Below are positions 24,638 through 33,364 of a stretch of 64,000 nucleotides of DNA, in pieces. Position 1 is the stretch's first letter. Each line of letters starts with the position of its first letter. The notes beneath the pieces were generated by a model, which made no database searches, was not told the origin of the DNA, and saw nothing but the letters and a program-made list of their open reading frames with translations. Origin of the DNA: Serratia surfactantfaciens (GTDB lineage Bacteria > Pseudomonadota > Gammaproteobacteria > Enterobacterales > Enterobacteriaceae); contig NZ_CP016948.1 in NCBI RefSeq assembly GCF_001642805.2, forward strand, positions 2,604,001 to 2,668,000, given 5' to 3'. Made by a program: the position numbers and the translations under genes.

Positions 24638-25603
24638 TTACTTCCCGGACAATTGATTTAATGAGGCCAGAGATTCCGGCAAAAGCTCCTCAACAATCGT
24701 CGCGAAGTCCATACCGATCATTTTTTGCGAACGTCGAATAAGAATGGGGGCCGGATGGCTGGGCTCATAGTTTTGGAAGTAGTCCAAAACCTGATCCAAC
24801 AGCAAGATGACATCCTGCCGGGAACGGATATATTTGCCAGGCAGGGTGGCCGGCGTCTCCGCCGCTTCCGCGTCGGCCGGCGCAGCGCCGATATCCTCCG
24901 GCAACTCCTGCTGTTCAAGAGAAAGCAATTGACGACTGAACAGCGTCAAATAGTCACGCACCTGCCGGCAGTCCAGCCGATAATCTTCGGCCTGCAGGTT
25001 GGCGTAGTTTTCCACGCGCTCCAGGGCATCTATTCCCCGAGACAGCTGTTCCTTTAATGGCGGCATGTTTCTGCCGGCAAAATAGCTGTCAGCCTGCCCC
25101 AACACTTTCACCACTTCCGAGAAATGCAGGCTTTTGCCTTCCTGCTCGTCAATTCGCATATTGAGCAGTTCATCAGTGGTTAACGGCGTGTCGGGGAAAA
25201 TCTTGCTGTTCTTGATTTCGTGCAGGCAGGACGAGGTAGCGAGCCAGCCTAATGCGGCCGCATGAAAGCTGTCCGTCGCCGGCTCCATATCGGCCTGAGG
25301 GAAAATGGTGCCCCCCTCTTCGGCATATTTGCCGTCGATAGTGGTGATGCCCTGATAGACAGCCGAAAAACCATCGATATGAAGATTGGCGCGCATAAAC
25401 CACAGCACGACATGCAAATCGAAGCACTGCTCAAGCAAGGCGGCAGATTGCTCGCGAATAGCATGCCAATTGATATCGCGTGCATTGTCCACGGCATTCA
25501 GCGGATCGGTTTGGCTGTCGAATTCCGATAACGTAAATTCAATTTCACTGTATCGAGGGTCAAATTCGACGCCGTTAACTGCTGTTGAGATGACTTCATT
25601 CAT
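24638..25603 (-). CDS. tssA: T6SS assembly protein TssA (ImpA N-terminal domain)
   Basis: First gene of the cluster. The 321-residue protein carries the ImpA_N region in its first half (DPLNAVDNARDINWHAIREQ and LHVVLWFMRANLHIDGFSAV). A C-terminal segment PILIRRSQKMIGMDFATIVE resembles the short-class TssA proteins. TssA contacts the baseplate and tube during priming and sheath growth. A ribosome-binding site (AAGGA) lies nine bases before the ATG. The long AT-rich upstream DNA suggests the main T6SS promoter lies there. Confidence 0.92.
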   Translation of the reverse strand: MNEVISTAVNGVEFDPRYSEIEFTLSEFDSQTDPLNAVDNARDINWHAIREQSAALLEQCFDLHVVLWFMRANLHIDGFSAVYQGITTIDGKYAEEGGTIFPQADMEPATDSFHAAALGWLATSSCLHEIKNSKIFPDTPLTTDELLNMRIDEQEGKSLHFSEVVKVLGQADSYFAGRNMPPLKEQLSRGIDALERVENYANLQAEDYRLDCRQVRDYLTLFSRQLLSLEQQELPEDIGAAPADAEAAETPATLPGKYIRSRQDVILLLDQVLDYFQNYEPSHPAPILIRRSQKMIGMDFATIVEELLPESLASLNQLSGK

Positions 25604-27283
25604 GGCCTGATATCCTTTTCATCAGCACTACAAACATAAAGCCTATAAAAATGGGCTTTTACATTCGCCAGTCTTTCCCAGAGTCCTTTTAGCCTAATTA
25701 GTCGTCACCAAGCCCGCAAATTGTTTAGATGTATTAATATTAACAACAATAATAGATTAAACCTATCAATAAAAACTCAGTGATCGGTTTAAACTATTTT
25801 ACATTTACATATTTATTTTTTCATTTTAAAATCAATAAGTTGCAATCAATAATTATGCAAGCTAATAATAGGAAAAAAATCAAAAAATGCCCTAAAAACA
25901 ACGTTTCCCTGTTGGTAGGACAATTCCAATAAAACACCAGAATACAAATAATTTAATAAACAAATGATAACCACAGTAAATAGTGAAATTTTTTCATAAA
26001 ACCATGACAGCCATTCGTTTCTTGCGATCGAGCAGCACGCAATGATCAGCAGAAGACGATGACAGTGTGACTTTCATTTCCAGCACTCAGTACTTACCCA
26101 TACGAAACCTGGTGTGAAAATAAACAATTTGGCGAGAGTTTTGATTATTAATTTTAACGCTTTGGTACAAGGTTAACATTACGCCGTGGCGCACCGAACA
26201 CGGTTTTAGCACGCAAACAGCGGGGTTGATAAAGCAACATTTTTTATAGTTAACCCACGGTAATGATCAGAGCAACTTAAGATTCAATGCTCTTTCACCT
26301 GCATGTTCTTTTGCAGCAGGCCAACACCGAAGCATCACGCGATAAAAGCGCCTACTTTGCTAAAGTGGTATAAACAATGTCATTTAACCTGACAGCTAAA
26401 TAACCACCCAGCCCTTGCAACGGCGACACTTCTGTTAAGACCCGTGATCCGCTCCATGCTCAAGAGATGTTTTCCCAACTGATAAGACCACTAATTTGAT
26501 ACTAGCAAAGCCGAAACCAATATCAAGGGAAAATATTATTTTTTTAATAAAAAATTAACAAATTAATATACATTAATTAAACAATTCAATAACTTAAAAA
26601 AATGGTAATTCTATTATTTTTAGGCTGATAAAAATAGTTCACCAAAGTTTACAGCCGCTCATAATGCCAATCATGGAATCAGTCGGATTCTCTTCAGCGT
26701 TGAATTCCCATCAAAAAAAAAGAAAAAATCCAGAAATAAACTCAGCGCGAAGCATTTCACCCCACAGAATCAACTTTCGCAAAACAAAATAAGCAAGATA
26801 ATTCCCAATAAAATTGCGAAAAAGAACCGCTAATTAGTTAGTCGTTCAAAATAAAAGCATGATTAACCCTATAGAGTTATATCGAGTGCACGCCAAAGCC
26901 GTTTACTCATGAAGAAAAACCTTATTAATCTTTATGTTGTCGGCTATCCTCGCGCATTGGCGCAGGCGTCACTCCTGAGGGCAAAAAAGGATATGAAAGG
27001 AATGCGCAGCATCATAATAAGGTGATACCGGAAACGGCGCAGAGACTTTTTTTACCTCACGTTCAGCCTGTGTGGAAATGTTATTCCGTGTAATAAACCT
27101 GAACGCAACAGCCGCCCTCGTCCCCTTAAGCAAGGCGCACGCCGGGATGGCCTCCCTCCTTTCCCCCTGGCTTCCAGGCGCAAATTCGATGCGAAGCCCA
27201 CCCTTTTACTGATCCAGAACATCTTTCGCATTCCCCCAATTGATATATTGATTGAAAATCATTCCTATTCAGGAGAAAAGGCC
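25604..27283. other. 1.7-kb AT-rich intergenic region upstream of the T6SS, no convincing gene
   Basis: This stretch is strikingly AT-rich (long A/T runs at 25,730-25,990 and 26,500-26,660) between GC-rich genes. Candidate small ORFs, such as one at 26,909 starting MKKNLINLYVVGYPRA and one at 26,287, have no ribosome-binding site and I do not call them. The left part must hold the tssA promoter and the right end the DoxX ribosome-binding site. Such composition is typical of H-NS-silenced DNA in front of T6SS loci (inference). Confidence 0.5.
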
Positions 27284-27718
27284 ATGGTTAAGTCACTGAA
27301 TGCGGCATTCACTCGTCTTTTTGATCGCCCGGATGCGGGCAAACTGGCGCTCAGACTGACCTTCGGCGGGCTGATGCTGTTTCACGGCGTGGCGAAAGTT
27401 CAGCATGGCGTCGGCTGGATCGCCGGCGCGTTGCAGGAGCAAGGGCTGCCCGCCTTCATCGCTTATGGCGTGTATGTCGGCGAGATCCTGGCGCCGATCC
27501 TGATCATCCTGGGGCTGTTTACCCGCCCCGCCGCGCTGGTTTACGCCCTTACGCTGGTGGTGGCATTTCTGATGGTGGGCACTGGCAAGGTATTCACCGT
27601 CACCGACGTCGGTGCCTGGGGGATTGAAAACGAACTGGTGTTCTTTATGGGCGGGCTCGCCATCCTGCTGCTGGGCAGCGGGAAATACGCGATCGCGCGG
27701 AATGAAGCCTATCGATAA
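27284..27718 (+). CDS. DoxX-family membrane protein
   Basis: The 144-residue protein starts at ATG 27284 (MVKSLNAAFTRLFDRPDAGK), preceded by AGGAG. A longer frame from 27248 lacks a site. It has four hydrophobic helices: LTFGGLMLFHGVAKVQHG, AYGVYVGEILAPILIILGLF, ALVYALTLVVAFLMVGTG and FFMGGLAILLLGSGKYAI. Gly and His placement in helix 1 is typical of DoxX/YqjF-like proteins, which are inner-membrane proteins of mostly unknown function, some linked to redox stress. It is a single-gene unit with a terminator behind it. Confidence 0.88.
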   Translation: MVKSLNAAFTRLFDRPDAGKLALRLTFGGLMLFHGVAKVQHGVGWIAGALQEQGLPAFIAYGVYVGEILAPILIILGLFTRPAALVYALTLVVAFLMVGTGKVFTVTDVGAWGIENELVFFMGGLAILLLGSGKYAIARNEAYR

Positions 27719-27733
27719 GCCGTGCAATCAATA

Positions 27734-27757
27734 AGGAGGTTCTGAAGCGAACCTCCT
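27734..27757 (+). terminator. stem-loop between convergent DoxX and secreted-protein genes
   Basis: AGGAGGTT and AACCTCCT form a perfect eight-pair stem around CTGAAGCG, 15 bases after the DoxX stop and 11 before the end of the convergent gene. There is no strong T run on either side, so it may be a weak or mRNA-protecting hairpin. Confidence 0.55.
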
Positions 27758-27767
27758 CTCTGCGTAC

Positions 27768-28730
27768 TTAAGGTTTGGCGAGCAGCGTGTTCGCCATGAA
27801 CGACAGTAAGGCGGTCGCTTTAGGGTAAACCGCGCGGTTCTCGGTGACCGCGCGATCAAACCGCCAGTTCATGATGTAAACCACGGGTGCATGCGGATAT
27901 TGGTTAATAAAATCCCAATACAATTGAATTTGCGCGTGCAGCTGCTGGTCATTCATTCCTAACGAGGCCGTAGAAGGCGGCACCAGCACCCACTTTTGCC
28001 CGGCTGCGCTTATCGGCGCCAGGCGATTGTAGGTACTCCACATATCCGCCACCGACCAGTTGTAGTTATCCACCCCAACCCAATCGGGCGTGCTTTTGAC
28101 GTTGGCCGGGCACGCAGTCACGGGTGCGCCCTGCTGTATTTCACGGATCCATTCGGCGTTGTTGGCCTGCCGATAGGACAAGATAGTGTAGACGGGGATC
28201 GCGACCCCGTACTGCTGCATGGCCTGCCGTAGGGTGCATACATAGCTGGAATATTGGAAAGCGTCATATTTCCCCGCGGTCTGTAAGGCAGGAACGTCGA
28301 ACGGCTCATCGATAAAATAAATGGCACCAGGCTTATATTTAGCTTCGGCGATCTTCTTGACTACCGTCCAGATGGCGTTCCAGGAACCTGCGGCCTGGCA
28401 GTTGCTGTTCGAGACCGCCCCAGGGCAGATATCGATAAACGGCGATCCCGATACCGCCCCCGATCCAGCCTGAATATTCACGGCGCAGGTGCCACCGGCG
28501 CAAACAGGCAGATTAAGACTTTCCATAGTGTGCACCACATTCAGATTGGTCATACTGAAGCCGGTGTCGGTAATCACCTTAAGCGCTTCTGTGGCGCTGA
28601 AAGACGGCGTGGCGGTTTCATAAAAGTCCAGCCAGTCATAGCCGTAATACTTGATATTGGCGTTGGGGCCCGCCGCCAGCGCATTGGCGCCGATCAGGCA
28701 CCAGCACAGCAACGCAAAACGTTTCAACAT
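27768..28730 (-). CDS. secreted protein of unknown function, possible TIM-barrel fold
   Basis: I start at 28730 (MLKRFALLCWCLIGANALAA), a clear Sec signal peptide with cleavage after ALAA, preceded by AAGGAGAA. The upstream extension to 28967 is not coding-like. The mature protein of about 300 residues has four to six Cys in short spans (PVCAGGTCAV and CPGAVSNSNCQ), suggesting disulphides. Its order of motifs (YYGYDWLDFYE, IYFIDEPFDVP, VGVDNYNWSVADMWSTYNRL, YIMNWRF) recalls glycoside-hydrolase-like (beta/alpha) barrels with an acidic residue after a strand. I cannot name a family. It stands alone, convergent with the DoxX gene. Confidence 0.75.
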   Translation of the reverse strand: MLKRFALLCWCLIGANALAAGPNANIKYYGYDWLDFYETATPSFSATEALKVITDTGFSMTNLNVVHTMESLNLPVCAGGTCAVNIQAGSGAVSGSPFIDICPGAVSNSNCQAAGSWNAIWTVVKKIAEAKYKPGAIYFIDEPFDVPALQTAGKYDAFQYSSYVCTLRQAMQQYGVAIPVYTILSYRQANNAEWIREIQQGAPVTACPANVKSTPDWVGVDNYNWSVADMWSTYNRLAPISAAGQKWVLVPPSTASLGMNDQQLHAQIQLYWDFINQYPHAPVVYIMNWRFDRAVTENRAVYPKATALLSFMANTLLAKP

Positions 28731-29012
28731 ATTCTTCTCCTTCAAACCCTCATCGATGTTAACCAACGGCGAGCGGCAAACGGCGCCGCCGGCCAGAGAC
28801 ACCATCGTGGCACGCGCTATCGGCGATGACCCGCCGTTTGCGTTGTGCTGCGGTAGAACAAACGATGAGTAGCTTTTGGGAAGATATCGCGTTGATTTTC
28901 TTAACGATCGACGAGGCGATGCAAGTAGAAAACGAGGGCTGCGCGCAAGGAGCCAAACTGCACTCAACGAGAATCAAGCATAAATATCAGACTGCGCGCC
29001 TGCCATCGGCGC

Positions 29013-29645
29013 TTAATGATCGACCAACCGGTACACCGGCACCTTGCGCGTCGTACCGGTCAGGGTATCGAAGATCTCCGTTTCCGCCGTCGCGATCGCC
29101 ATGCCGGCTTTTCTTAGCCTGCGCACTTCGGCGGCGATGCGCTGTATGCCGAACCAGAACAGGCCGTCCAGCGCCGTGACCTGCAGGCCTTGATCCAGCG
29201 CCAGCTTGAGCCGCTCACGCGGCGCCTTGAGCGTTTTGGCGATTTCCCGGTAAGGCAGCGCGTCCACGCCCGACGCAGAGGTTCGATGAATACGGGTCGA
29301 CAGGCCGTATTGGAAGGCCTCGGGCACGCCGCTTAAATCGCTTTTTAAGCTGTAAACGCAACCAAAGCGTTTGCCGTTGAACACCACATTTTTTTGACTG
29401 AGCGCCAGCTCATCACGCAGGCCGGCGATCAGCTGCGGCGCCCTGACCAGCAATAAACGGAAAGGCAATTCAAAACTGGTCACATAGTCCACGTTGAGCA
29501 GTGCAATGCGCAGGCGCTCTTCCGCCCCAGCCTGCGTCTGGCGACACTCGTTCAGCACCTCGCTCCACTGGTGCGCAAGCCGCGGGGTTTCATCCAGCGG
29601 CGCGAAGTGGTATTTCTCGATGTGGTAGTCGATCCTTTCATTCAT
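29013..29645 (-). CDS. protein with C-terminal winged-helix-like domain, unknown function
   Basis: The 210-residue protein has no signal peptide or membrane segment. Its last 60 residues (VTALDGLFWFGIQRIAAEVR, then RRLRKAGMAIATAE and VPVYRLVDH) have the pattern of the small winged-helix domain common in phage-derived proteins: helix, helix, Arg-Leu-Arg turn, beta wing. The N-terminal 120 residues I do not recognise. It may be a leftover phage-type regulator. No other phage gene is nearby. Confidence 0.65.
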   Translation of the reverse strand: MNERIDYHIEKYHFAPLDETPRLAHQWSEVLNECRQTQAGAEERLRIALLNVDYVTSFELPFRLLLVRAPQLIAGLRDELALSQKNVVFNGKRFGCVYSLKSDLSGVPEAFQYGLSTRIHRTSASGVDALPYREIAKTLKAPRERLKLALDQGLQVTALDGLFWFGIQRIAAEVRRLRKAGMAIATAETEIFDTLTGTTRKVPVYRLVDH

Positions 29646-29764
29646 GTCCGTTGGCCCCTGCGTCAGTCGTCATTGCCATCAGCAAATTACCTTACCCGCG
29701 GGCAACAGTACAACACCGCGATGAGGTCACTCGGGAAATACGGCGCTGGCTTCGCCGGAACGGA

Positions 29765-30235
29765 CTACGCGCTCTCGATGAACAGCATCATGCGTTGCAG
29801 TGCGTCATCCAGGGCACTGAGCCCGACGTCATCCAGACAGGCCATCAGCCGTGCGTCATAATCCGCCACCCGCTGTCTCGCCTGGTCAAAAATAGGGCGA
29901 GACGCCGGCATCACGCGCAGATATACCGCCCGCTTATCTTCCGGATCGGGGAAACGCGCAACCCATCCCCGGTTAACCAGTTGGGTGAGCGTGCGTCCAA
30001 GCGCAGTGCGATCGGTCTGCGAATGCGCTATCACATCGCTCATGGACACATCGCCCGGAAAGCTGTAGAGAATGCGCAACGCGCGCCACTCATGGAGGCT
30101 GAGCCCTTGTAAAGCCAGTAACGCAGACAGCCGTTTTTCACGGTGACGCACCACTTCCGTCATCTTATAAAGCGCGCCGTTGGGCAATCCCATCCCCCGT
30201 CGGCCACTATGTGCGCCTTTCTTTTCAGAATCCAT
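29765..30235 (-). CDS. MarR-family transcriptional regulator, coupled to the UbiD decarboxylase gene
   Basis: I start at MDSEKKGAHSGRRGMG (30235). The ATG lies inside the end of the decarboxylase gene (11-base overlap), so translation is coupled. The 156-residue product has the MarR winged helix (LSLHEWRALRILYSFPGDVS, then TDRTALGRTLTQLVNRGWVA and the wing PDPEDKRAVYLRV). In Pseudomonas aeruginosa a MarR repressor (HudR, PA0253) lies next to a UbiD decarboxylase (HudA, PA0254). The pairing here is the same, so this is probably the local repressor, likely responding to a phenolic or heteroaromatic acid. A candidate operator is at 31790. Confidence 0.88.
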   Translation of the reverse strand: MDSEKKGAHSGRRGMGLPNGALYKMTEVVRHREKRLSALLALQGLSLHEWRALRILYSFPGDVSMSDVIAHSQTDRTALGRTLTQLVNRGWVARFPDPEDKRAVYLRVMPASRPIFDQARQRVADYDARLMACLDDVGLSALDDALQRMMLFIESA

Positions 30236-31712
30236 ACTGTTTCCAATTAGCTTCGACTTTTGCCCTGACCTGTTCCGGATAAGCATGTCTGAAAGAGGCC
30301 GTGCCCGCACGCGTTACTCCGCTGAACTGCTCAGGGAACAGACAGTTGATGATGGCTTTGCCGCCGCTGCCGAGCGCCTTGTCCTCTTCCGTCAGGTACG
30401 GCACCATCGGGAACTCGCGCACGCCAGGGAAAAGAAAATGATCGCGCGCCGGATGTGAACGCGTGGCCAGCGCCCAAACCACCTGATCGATATCGACAAT
30501 ATCAATGTCATTGCCGACCAGAATCAGTTTGGGGATCAGGTAGCCCGCATGCGAACCGAAGACGATCTCCGCGACCTTATCGGCAAAATCAGCAGCGTTG
30601 GTCTTCATGCCGGCCAGTTTTTCAATATCGATGGAGAGCACCGCCCAACAGGTTGCCGCCTCATAGGAACACCAGACAAAGTCGACGGGCAATGCCGCGC
30701 TCTGCAGGGTCTCCAGCAGCTGAGCCGAGATCATGGTACCCCAGATCGTATGATTTTCCTCCGGCGGCGTGCCTGCGACGCAAATAGGCAAAATGGGGTC
30801 ATCGCGAAATGTCACCGCGTGCACATGGAACACCGGCTGTTCGTGGCCTTGCTGATGTTGATAGCCGTGATACTCCCCCATCGGCCCTTCCAACGCCGTC
30901 TCCGTCAGGCTGATTTCACCTTCCAGCACAATTTCCGCATTGGCCGGCACCCAGAGATCGTTGGTTTCCGCTTGGGTGAGCGTGACGCTTTTACCGAGCA
31001 GCGCGCCGACATAGTCCGGCTCACTGACGCCGGCCGGCAACGGCATCCCCGCCACCGCCACCGCGGCAGGCGGCGCCCCGAGCACCATCGCCCACGGCGT
31101 AGGTTTCCCCTCTCGGCGCCACATTTCACGGATCATGCCGATGTGTTGGGTGGGGATTGCCGGGCCGGTGAGACGATTGCGATCGAGCATCATGAGCCTG
31201 CCGACGCCCCAACTGTGCCACTGCCCGTCCGGGGATTGCACGACATGGAATCCGTAAGTGCCGAAGTAGCGCCCGCCATCCCGTTCATGCAGCAGCGGTA
31301 CCGGGAAGCGTTCCAGATCAACCTCGTCGCCTCGCCAAATATTCTCTTTCACCGGCCCGGTCGAGCAGTAATCGGGGGCTAGCGGTTCCGCCTTCACCGC
31401 CCGGCGAATCGCCGCCACGATATCCCGCGGAGTGCTCTCCGGCGGCAGCCCGAAATGCAGGGCTAGACGAGAATAGGCGTATTCCGGCGAAGCGAGCATG
31501 CCGGCCGGCGCGCCGAGGATGCGGGCTCCCGGCATCGCGCCCGCCACATGATGAAATAGCGGAGCCGAGAGCCGTTGCTCGTAAACCCGGCGGCAGACAG
31601 CCGCTATCTCCAGATCGGCGGAGACTTCCTGATGCACGTCGACCAAATCTTTTCGGCGACGCAGCTCCTCAATGAAGTGGCGAAAATCCAGTGCGCAATC
31701 GAGCAAACTCAT
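30225..31712 (-). CDS. UbiD-family prFMN-dependent decarboxylase (HudA-like)
   Basis: The start is MSLLDCALDFRHFIEELRRR (31712), preceded by GGAGG; the frame runs further but without a site. The 495-residue protein shows the UbiD layout. An N-terminal domain ends near 130. A prFMN-binding middle domain carries WHSWGVGRLMMLDRNR and the catalytic ETALEGPMGEYHGY, whose Glu residues belong to the E-R-E set. A C-terminal domain contains LILVGNDIDIVDIDQVVWAL. UbiD enzymes reversibly decarboxylate unsaturated or aromatic acids and need prenylated FMN from UbiX; no ubiX is in this window. Length and the MarR partner point to the pyrrole-2-carboxylate decarboxylase HudA rather than to UbiD of ubiquinone synthesis. 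The substrate is inferred. Confidence 0.88.
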   Translation of the reverse strand: MSLLDCALDFRHFIEELRRRKDLVDVHQEVSADLEIAAVCRRVYEQRLSAPLFHHVAGAMPGARILGAPAGMLASPEYAYSRLALHFGLPPESTPRDIVAAIRRAVKAEPLAPDYCSTGPVKENIWRGDEVDLERFPVPLLHERDGGRYFGTYGFHVVQSPDGQWHSWGVGRLMMLDRNRLTGPAIPTQHIGMIREMWRREGKPTPWAMVLGAPPAAVAVAGMPLPAGVSEPDYVGALLGKSVTLTQAETNDLWVPANAEIVLEGEISLTETALEGPMGEYHGYQHQQGHEQPVFHVHAVTFRDDPILPICVAGTPPEENHTIWGTMISAQLLETLQSAALPVDFVWCSYEAATCWAVLSIDIEKLAGMKTNAADFADKVAEIVFGSHAGYLIPKLILVGNDIDIVDIDQVVWALATRSHPARDHFLFPGVREFPMVPYLTEEDKALGSGGKAIINCLFPEQFSGVTRAGTASFRHAYPEQVRAKVEANWKQYGF

Positions 31713-31789
31713 GTCAAGTCCTCCAGTCTCCAGGCGGTCAGCCCCTTCTGTCGCCCTCGTTTCGGGCAGGAGACTGATCATTTATGTGC

Positions 31790-31801
31790 ATGTGCACACA
31801 T
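31790..31801. promoter_or_regulatory. candidate MarR operator ATGTG-CA-CACAT upstream of the decarboxylase
   Basis: A perfect five-base inverted repeat with a two-base spacer lies 78 bases before the decarboxylase start codon, and a further ATGTGC sits directly to its left (31784-31789). Short palindromes of this size just upstream of a gene with a linked MarR regulator are typical operators. Function is inferred. Confidence 0.4.
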
Positions 31802-32152
31802 ATTAACGCGCGAGAAATCGCGTGTAAATAAACACCATTTTGGCAAGATTGGACCTGTTAGTAGACTGGCTTTGGCCGGCAGGCATGATCACCGTAGCCG
31901 TTTCATACGCTCAGCCTGATTGACAGGCCGCAGCCACGTTCTTGTCTCAAGCGCCGCATCGTATTTGAGCGCAACATAGCTCACAAAATGAAGAACATAA
32001 TCGTAAAATGCTATTCGTTGATAATGCACGGGTTATAATGCGAAACGGGATGCCGACCAACGCAAACACGTTGCAAATCGAACGGTTACAGCGCATTAGA
32101 CAGAAGAAAATGAAAAGGAATTTGAATCGATGGGTAATAACGCGGGGGGAAG
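31802..32152. other. intergenic region between the decarboxylase promoter and tRNA-Ser
   Basis: About 350 bases. It should contain the tail of the decarboxylase promoter at its left and read-out sequence of the leftward tRNA at its right. Frames crossing the tRNA are not coding. I see no other feature. Confidence 0.4.
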
Positions 32153-32242
32153 TGGCGGAGAGAGGGGGATTTGAACCCCCGGTAGAGTTGCCCCTACTCC
32201 AGTTTTCGAGACTGGTCCGTTCAGCCGCTCCGGCATCTCTCC
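32153..32242 (-). tRNA. serU: tRNA-Ser (CGA anticodon)
   Basis: The reverse strand reads GGAGAGATGCCGGAGCGG to CTCTCTCCGCCA, 90 bases including an encoded CCA. It has a long class II variable arm, the TTCAAAT T-loop, and anticodon loop TCTCGAAAA, giving anticodon CGA for UCG codons. Length and sequence closely match the enterobacterial serU gene. Confidence 0.97.
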
Positions 32243-32334
32243 TGACAACGCTTGCTATCATGCCCGCTTTTGCGGCATTTTTACAGCACTAGCATGCAGC
32301 CGAACGTTCAAGTGATGACTTTACGAGCAACCTG

Positions 32335-33123
32335 ATGATTAAATGGCCGTGGAAAGCGACTCAACCCTCTCAACCCCAGGCAGACATTCAGGCCCAGTGG
32401 CAAGACGCGCTGGCGATCCCGCTGCTCTCGCCGCTGGATGAGCAGGAGCGGCAGCGGCTGGTGGCCGTCGCCGGGCAGATTTTGCAGCAAAAGCGCATCG
32501 TACCGCTGCAGGGGCTGCAGCTCACTTCACAAATGCAGGCGCGCATCGCCCTGCTGTTCGCCTTGCCGGTGCTGGAGCTCGGCGCGGAGTGCCTCGACGG
32601 CTTCAACGAAATCCTGCTCTACCCCACCCCGTTCGTGGTGGAAGACGAATGGCAGGACGAGATCGGCCTGGTGCACTCGGGGCCGGTGGTGCAGTCTGGC
32701 CAAAGCTGGGAACAGGGGCCGATCGTGCTCAATTGGCAAGACGTGCAGGACTCTTTCGATCTTTCCGGTTTTAACCTGGTGATCCACGAAGCGGTGCACA
32801 AGCTGGATATGCGCAACGGCGGCGTCGCCACCGGCGTGCCGCCGATCCCGCTGCGCGAGGTGGCTGCCTGGGAACACGATCTGCACGCCGCGATGGAAAG
32901 CCTGCAGGACGAGATCGACATGGTCGGCGAAGAGGCCGCCAGCATGGACGCCTACGCCGCCACCGATGCGGCCGAGTGCTTTGCCGTGCTGTCGGAGTAT
33001 TTTTTCAGCGCCCCCGAGCTGCTGGCCGAACGTTTCCCGGCGCTGTATCAGCACTTTTGCCGCTTCTACCGCCAGGATCCGCTGGCGCGTCTGCTGCGCG
33101 GCCAGGCGGAAAACGACGCGTAA
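32335..33123 (+). CDS. mtfA: MtfA, zinc peptidase that titrates the Mlc repressor
   Basis: MtfA binds the glucose repressor Mlc (DgsA) and relieves repression of ptsG; it also has zinc aminopeptidase activity. The 262-residue protein has the family start (MIKWPWK), the conserved [17 protein letters not shown] region, and an HExxH zinc site HEAVHK near residue 150. The likely third ligand is in [13 protein letters not shown] near residue 215. The neighbours tRNA-Ser and tRNA-Asn are the usual enterobacterial ones. The upstream site is weak (ACGAGC). Confidence 0.95.
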   Translation: MIKWPWKATQPSQPQADIQAQWQDALAIPLLSPLDEQERQRLVAVAGQILQQKRIVPLQGLQLTSQMQARIALLFALPVLELGAECLDGFNEILLYPTPFVVEDEWQDEIGLVHSGPVVQSGQSWEQGPIVLNWQDVQDSFDLSGFNLVIHEAVHKLDMRNGGVATGVPPIPLREVAAWEHDLHAAMESLQDEIDMVGEEAASMDAYAATDAAECFAVLSEYFFSAPELLAERFPALYQHFCRFYRQDPLARLLRGQAENDA

Positions 33124-33234
33124 TGGGCTGATTGACGGGCGCATTGCTCAGATACCGAGCAGTCGAACCGCTCAAGGCAATTTAGCGTTGACACACCCGG
33201 GGCTGCTGGATATCATGCGCCCCGTTCACACGAT

Positions 33235-33310
33235 TCCTCTGTAGTTCAGTCGGTAGAACGGCGGACTGTTAATCCGTATGTCACTGGTTCGAGTCCAGTC
33301 AGAGGAGCCA
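33235..33310 (+). tRNA. tRNA-Asn (GTT), first copy
   Basis: 76 bases, TCCTCTGTAGTTCAGTCGG to CAGAGGAGCCA, with anticodon loop CTGTTAA (GTT) and encoded CCA. It is identical to the copy at 47023 and is followed by a terminator. It belongs to the asnT/U/V/W group of enterobacterial genes. Confidence 0.98.
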
Positions 33311-33319
33311 TATTTAGAG

Positions 33320-33352
33320 AAGCCCGCTTAAGGAAACTTAAGCGGGCTTTTT
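33320..33352 (+). terminator. intrinsic terminator of tRNA-Asn (first copy)
   Basis: AAGCCCGCTTAAG-GAAA-CTTAAGCGGGCTT followed by T residues. The stem is perfect, with a stable GAAA tetraloop. The homologous hairpin after the second tRNA-Asn differs by mostly compensating changes. Confidence 0.9.
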
Positions 33353-33364
33353 GCTATTGGACGT

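Noticed and set aside
26909..27025. Small ORF starting MKKNLINLYVVGYPRA
   Set aside because: No ribosome-binding site, and part of an AT-rich tract full of chance short frames.
31947..32292. ORFs on both strands across 31,947-32,292
   Set aside because: They run through the tRNA-Ser gene, which explains the conservation of this stretch.
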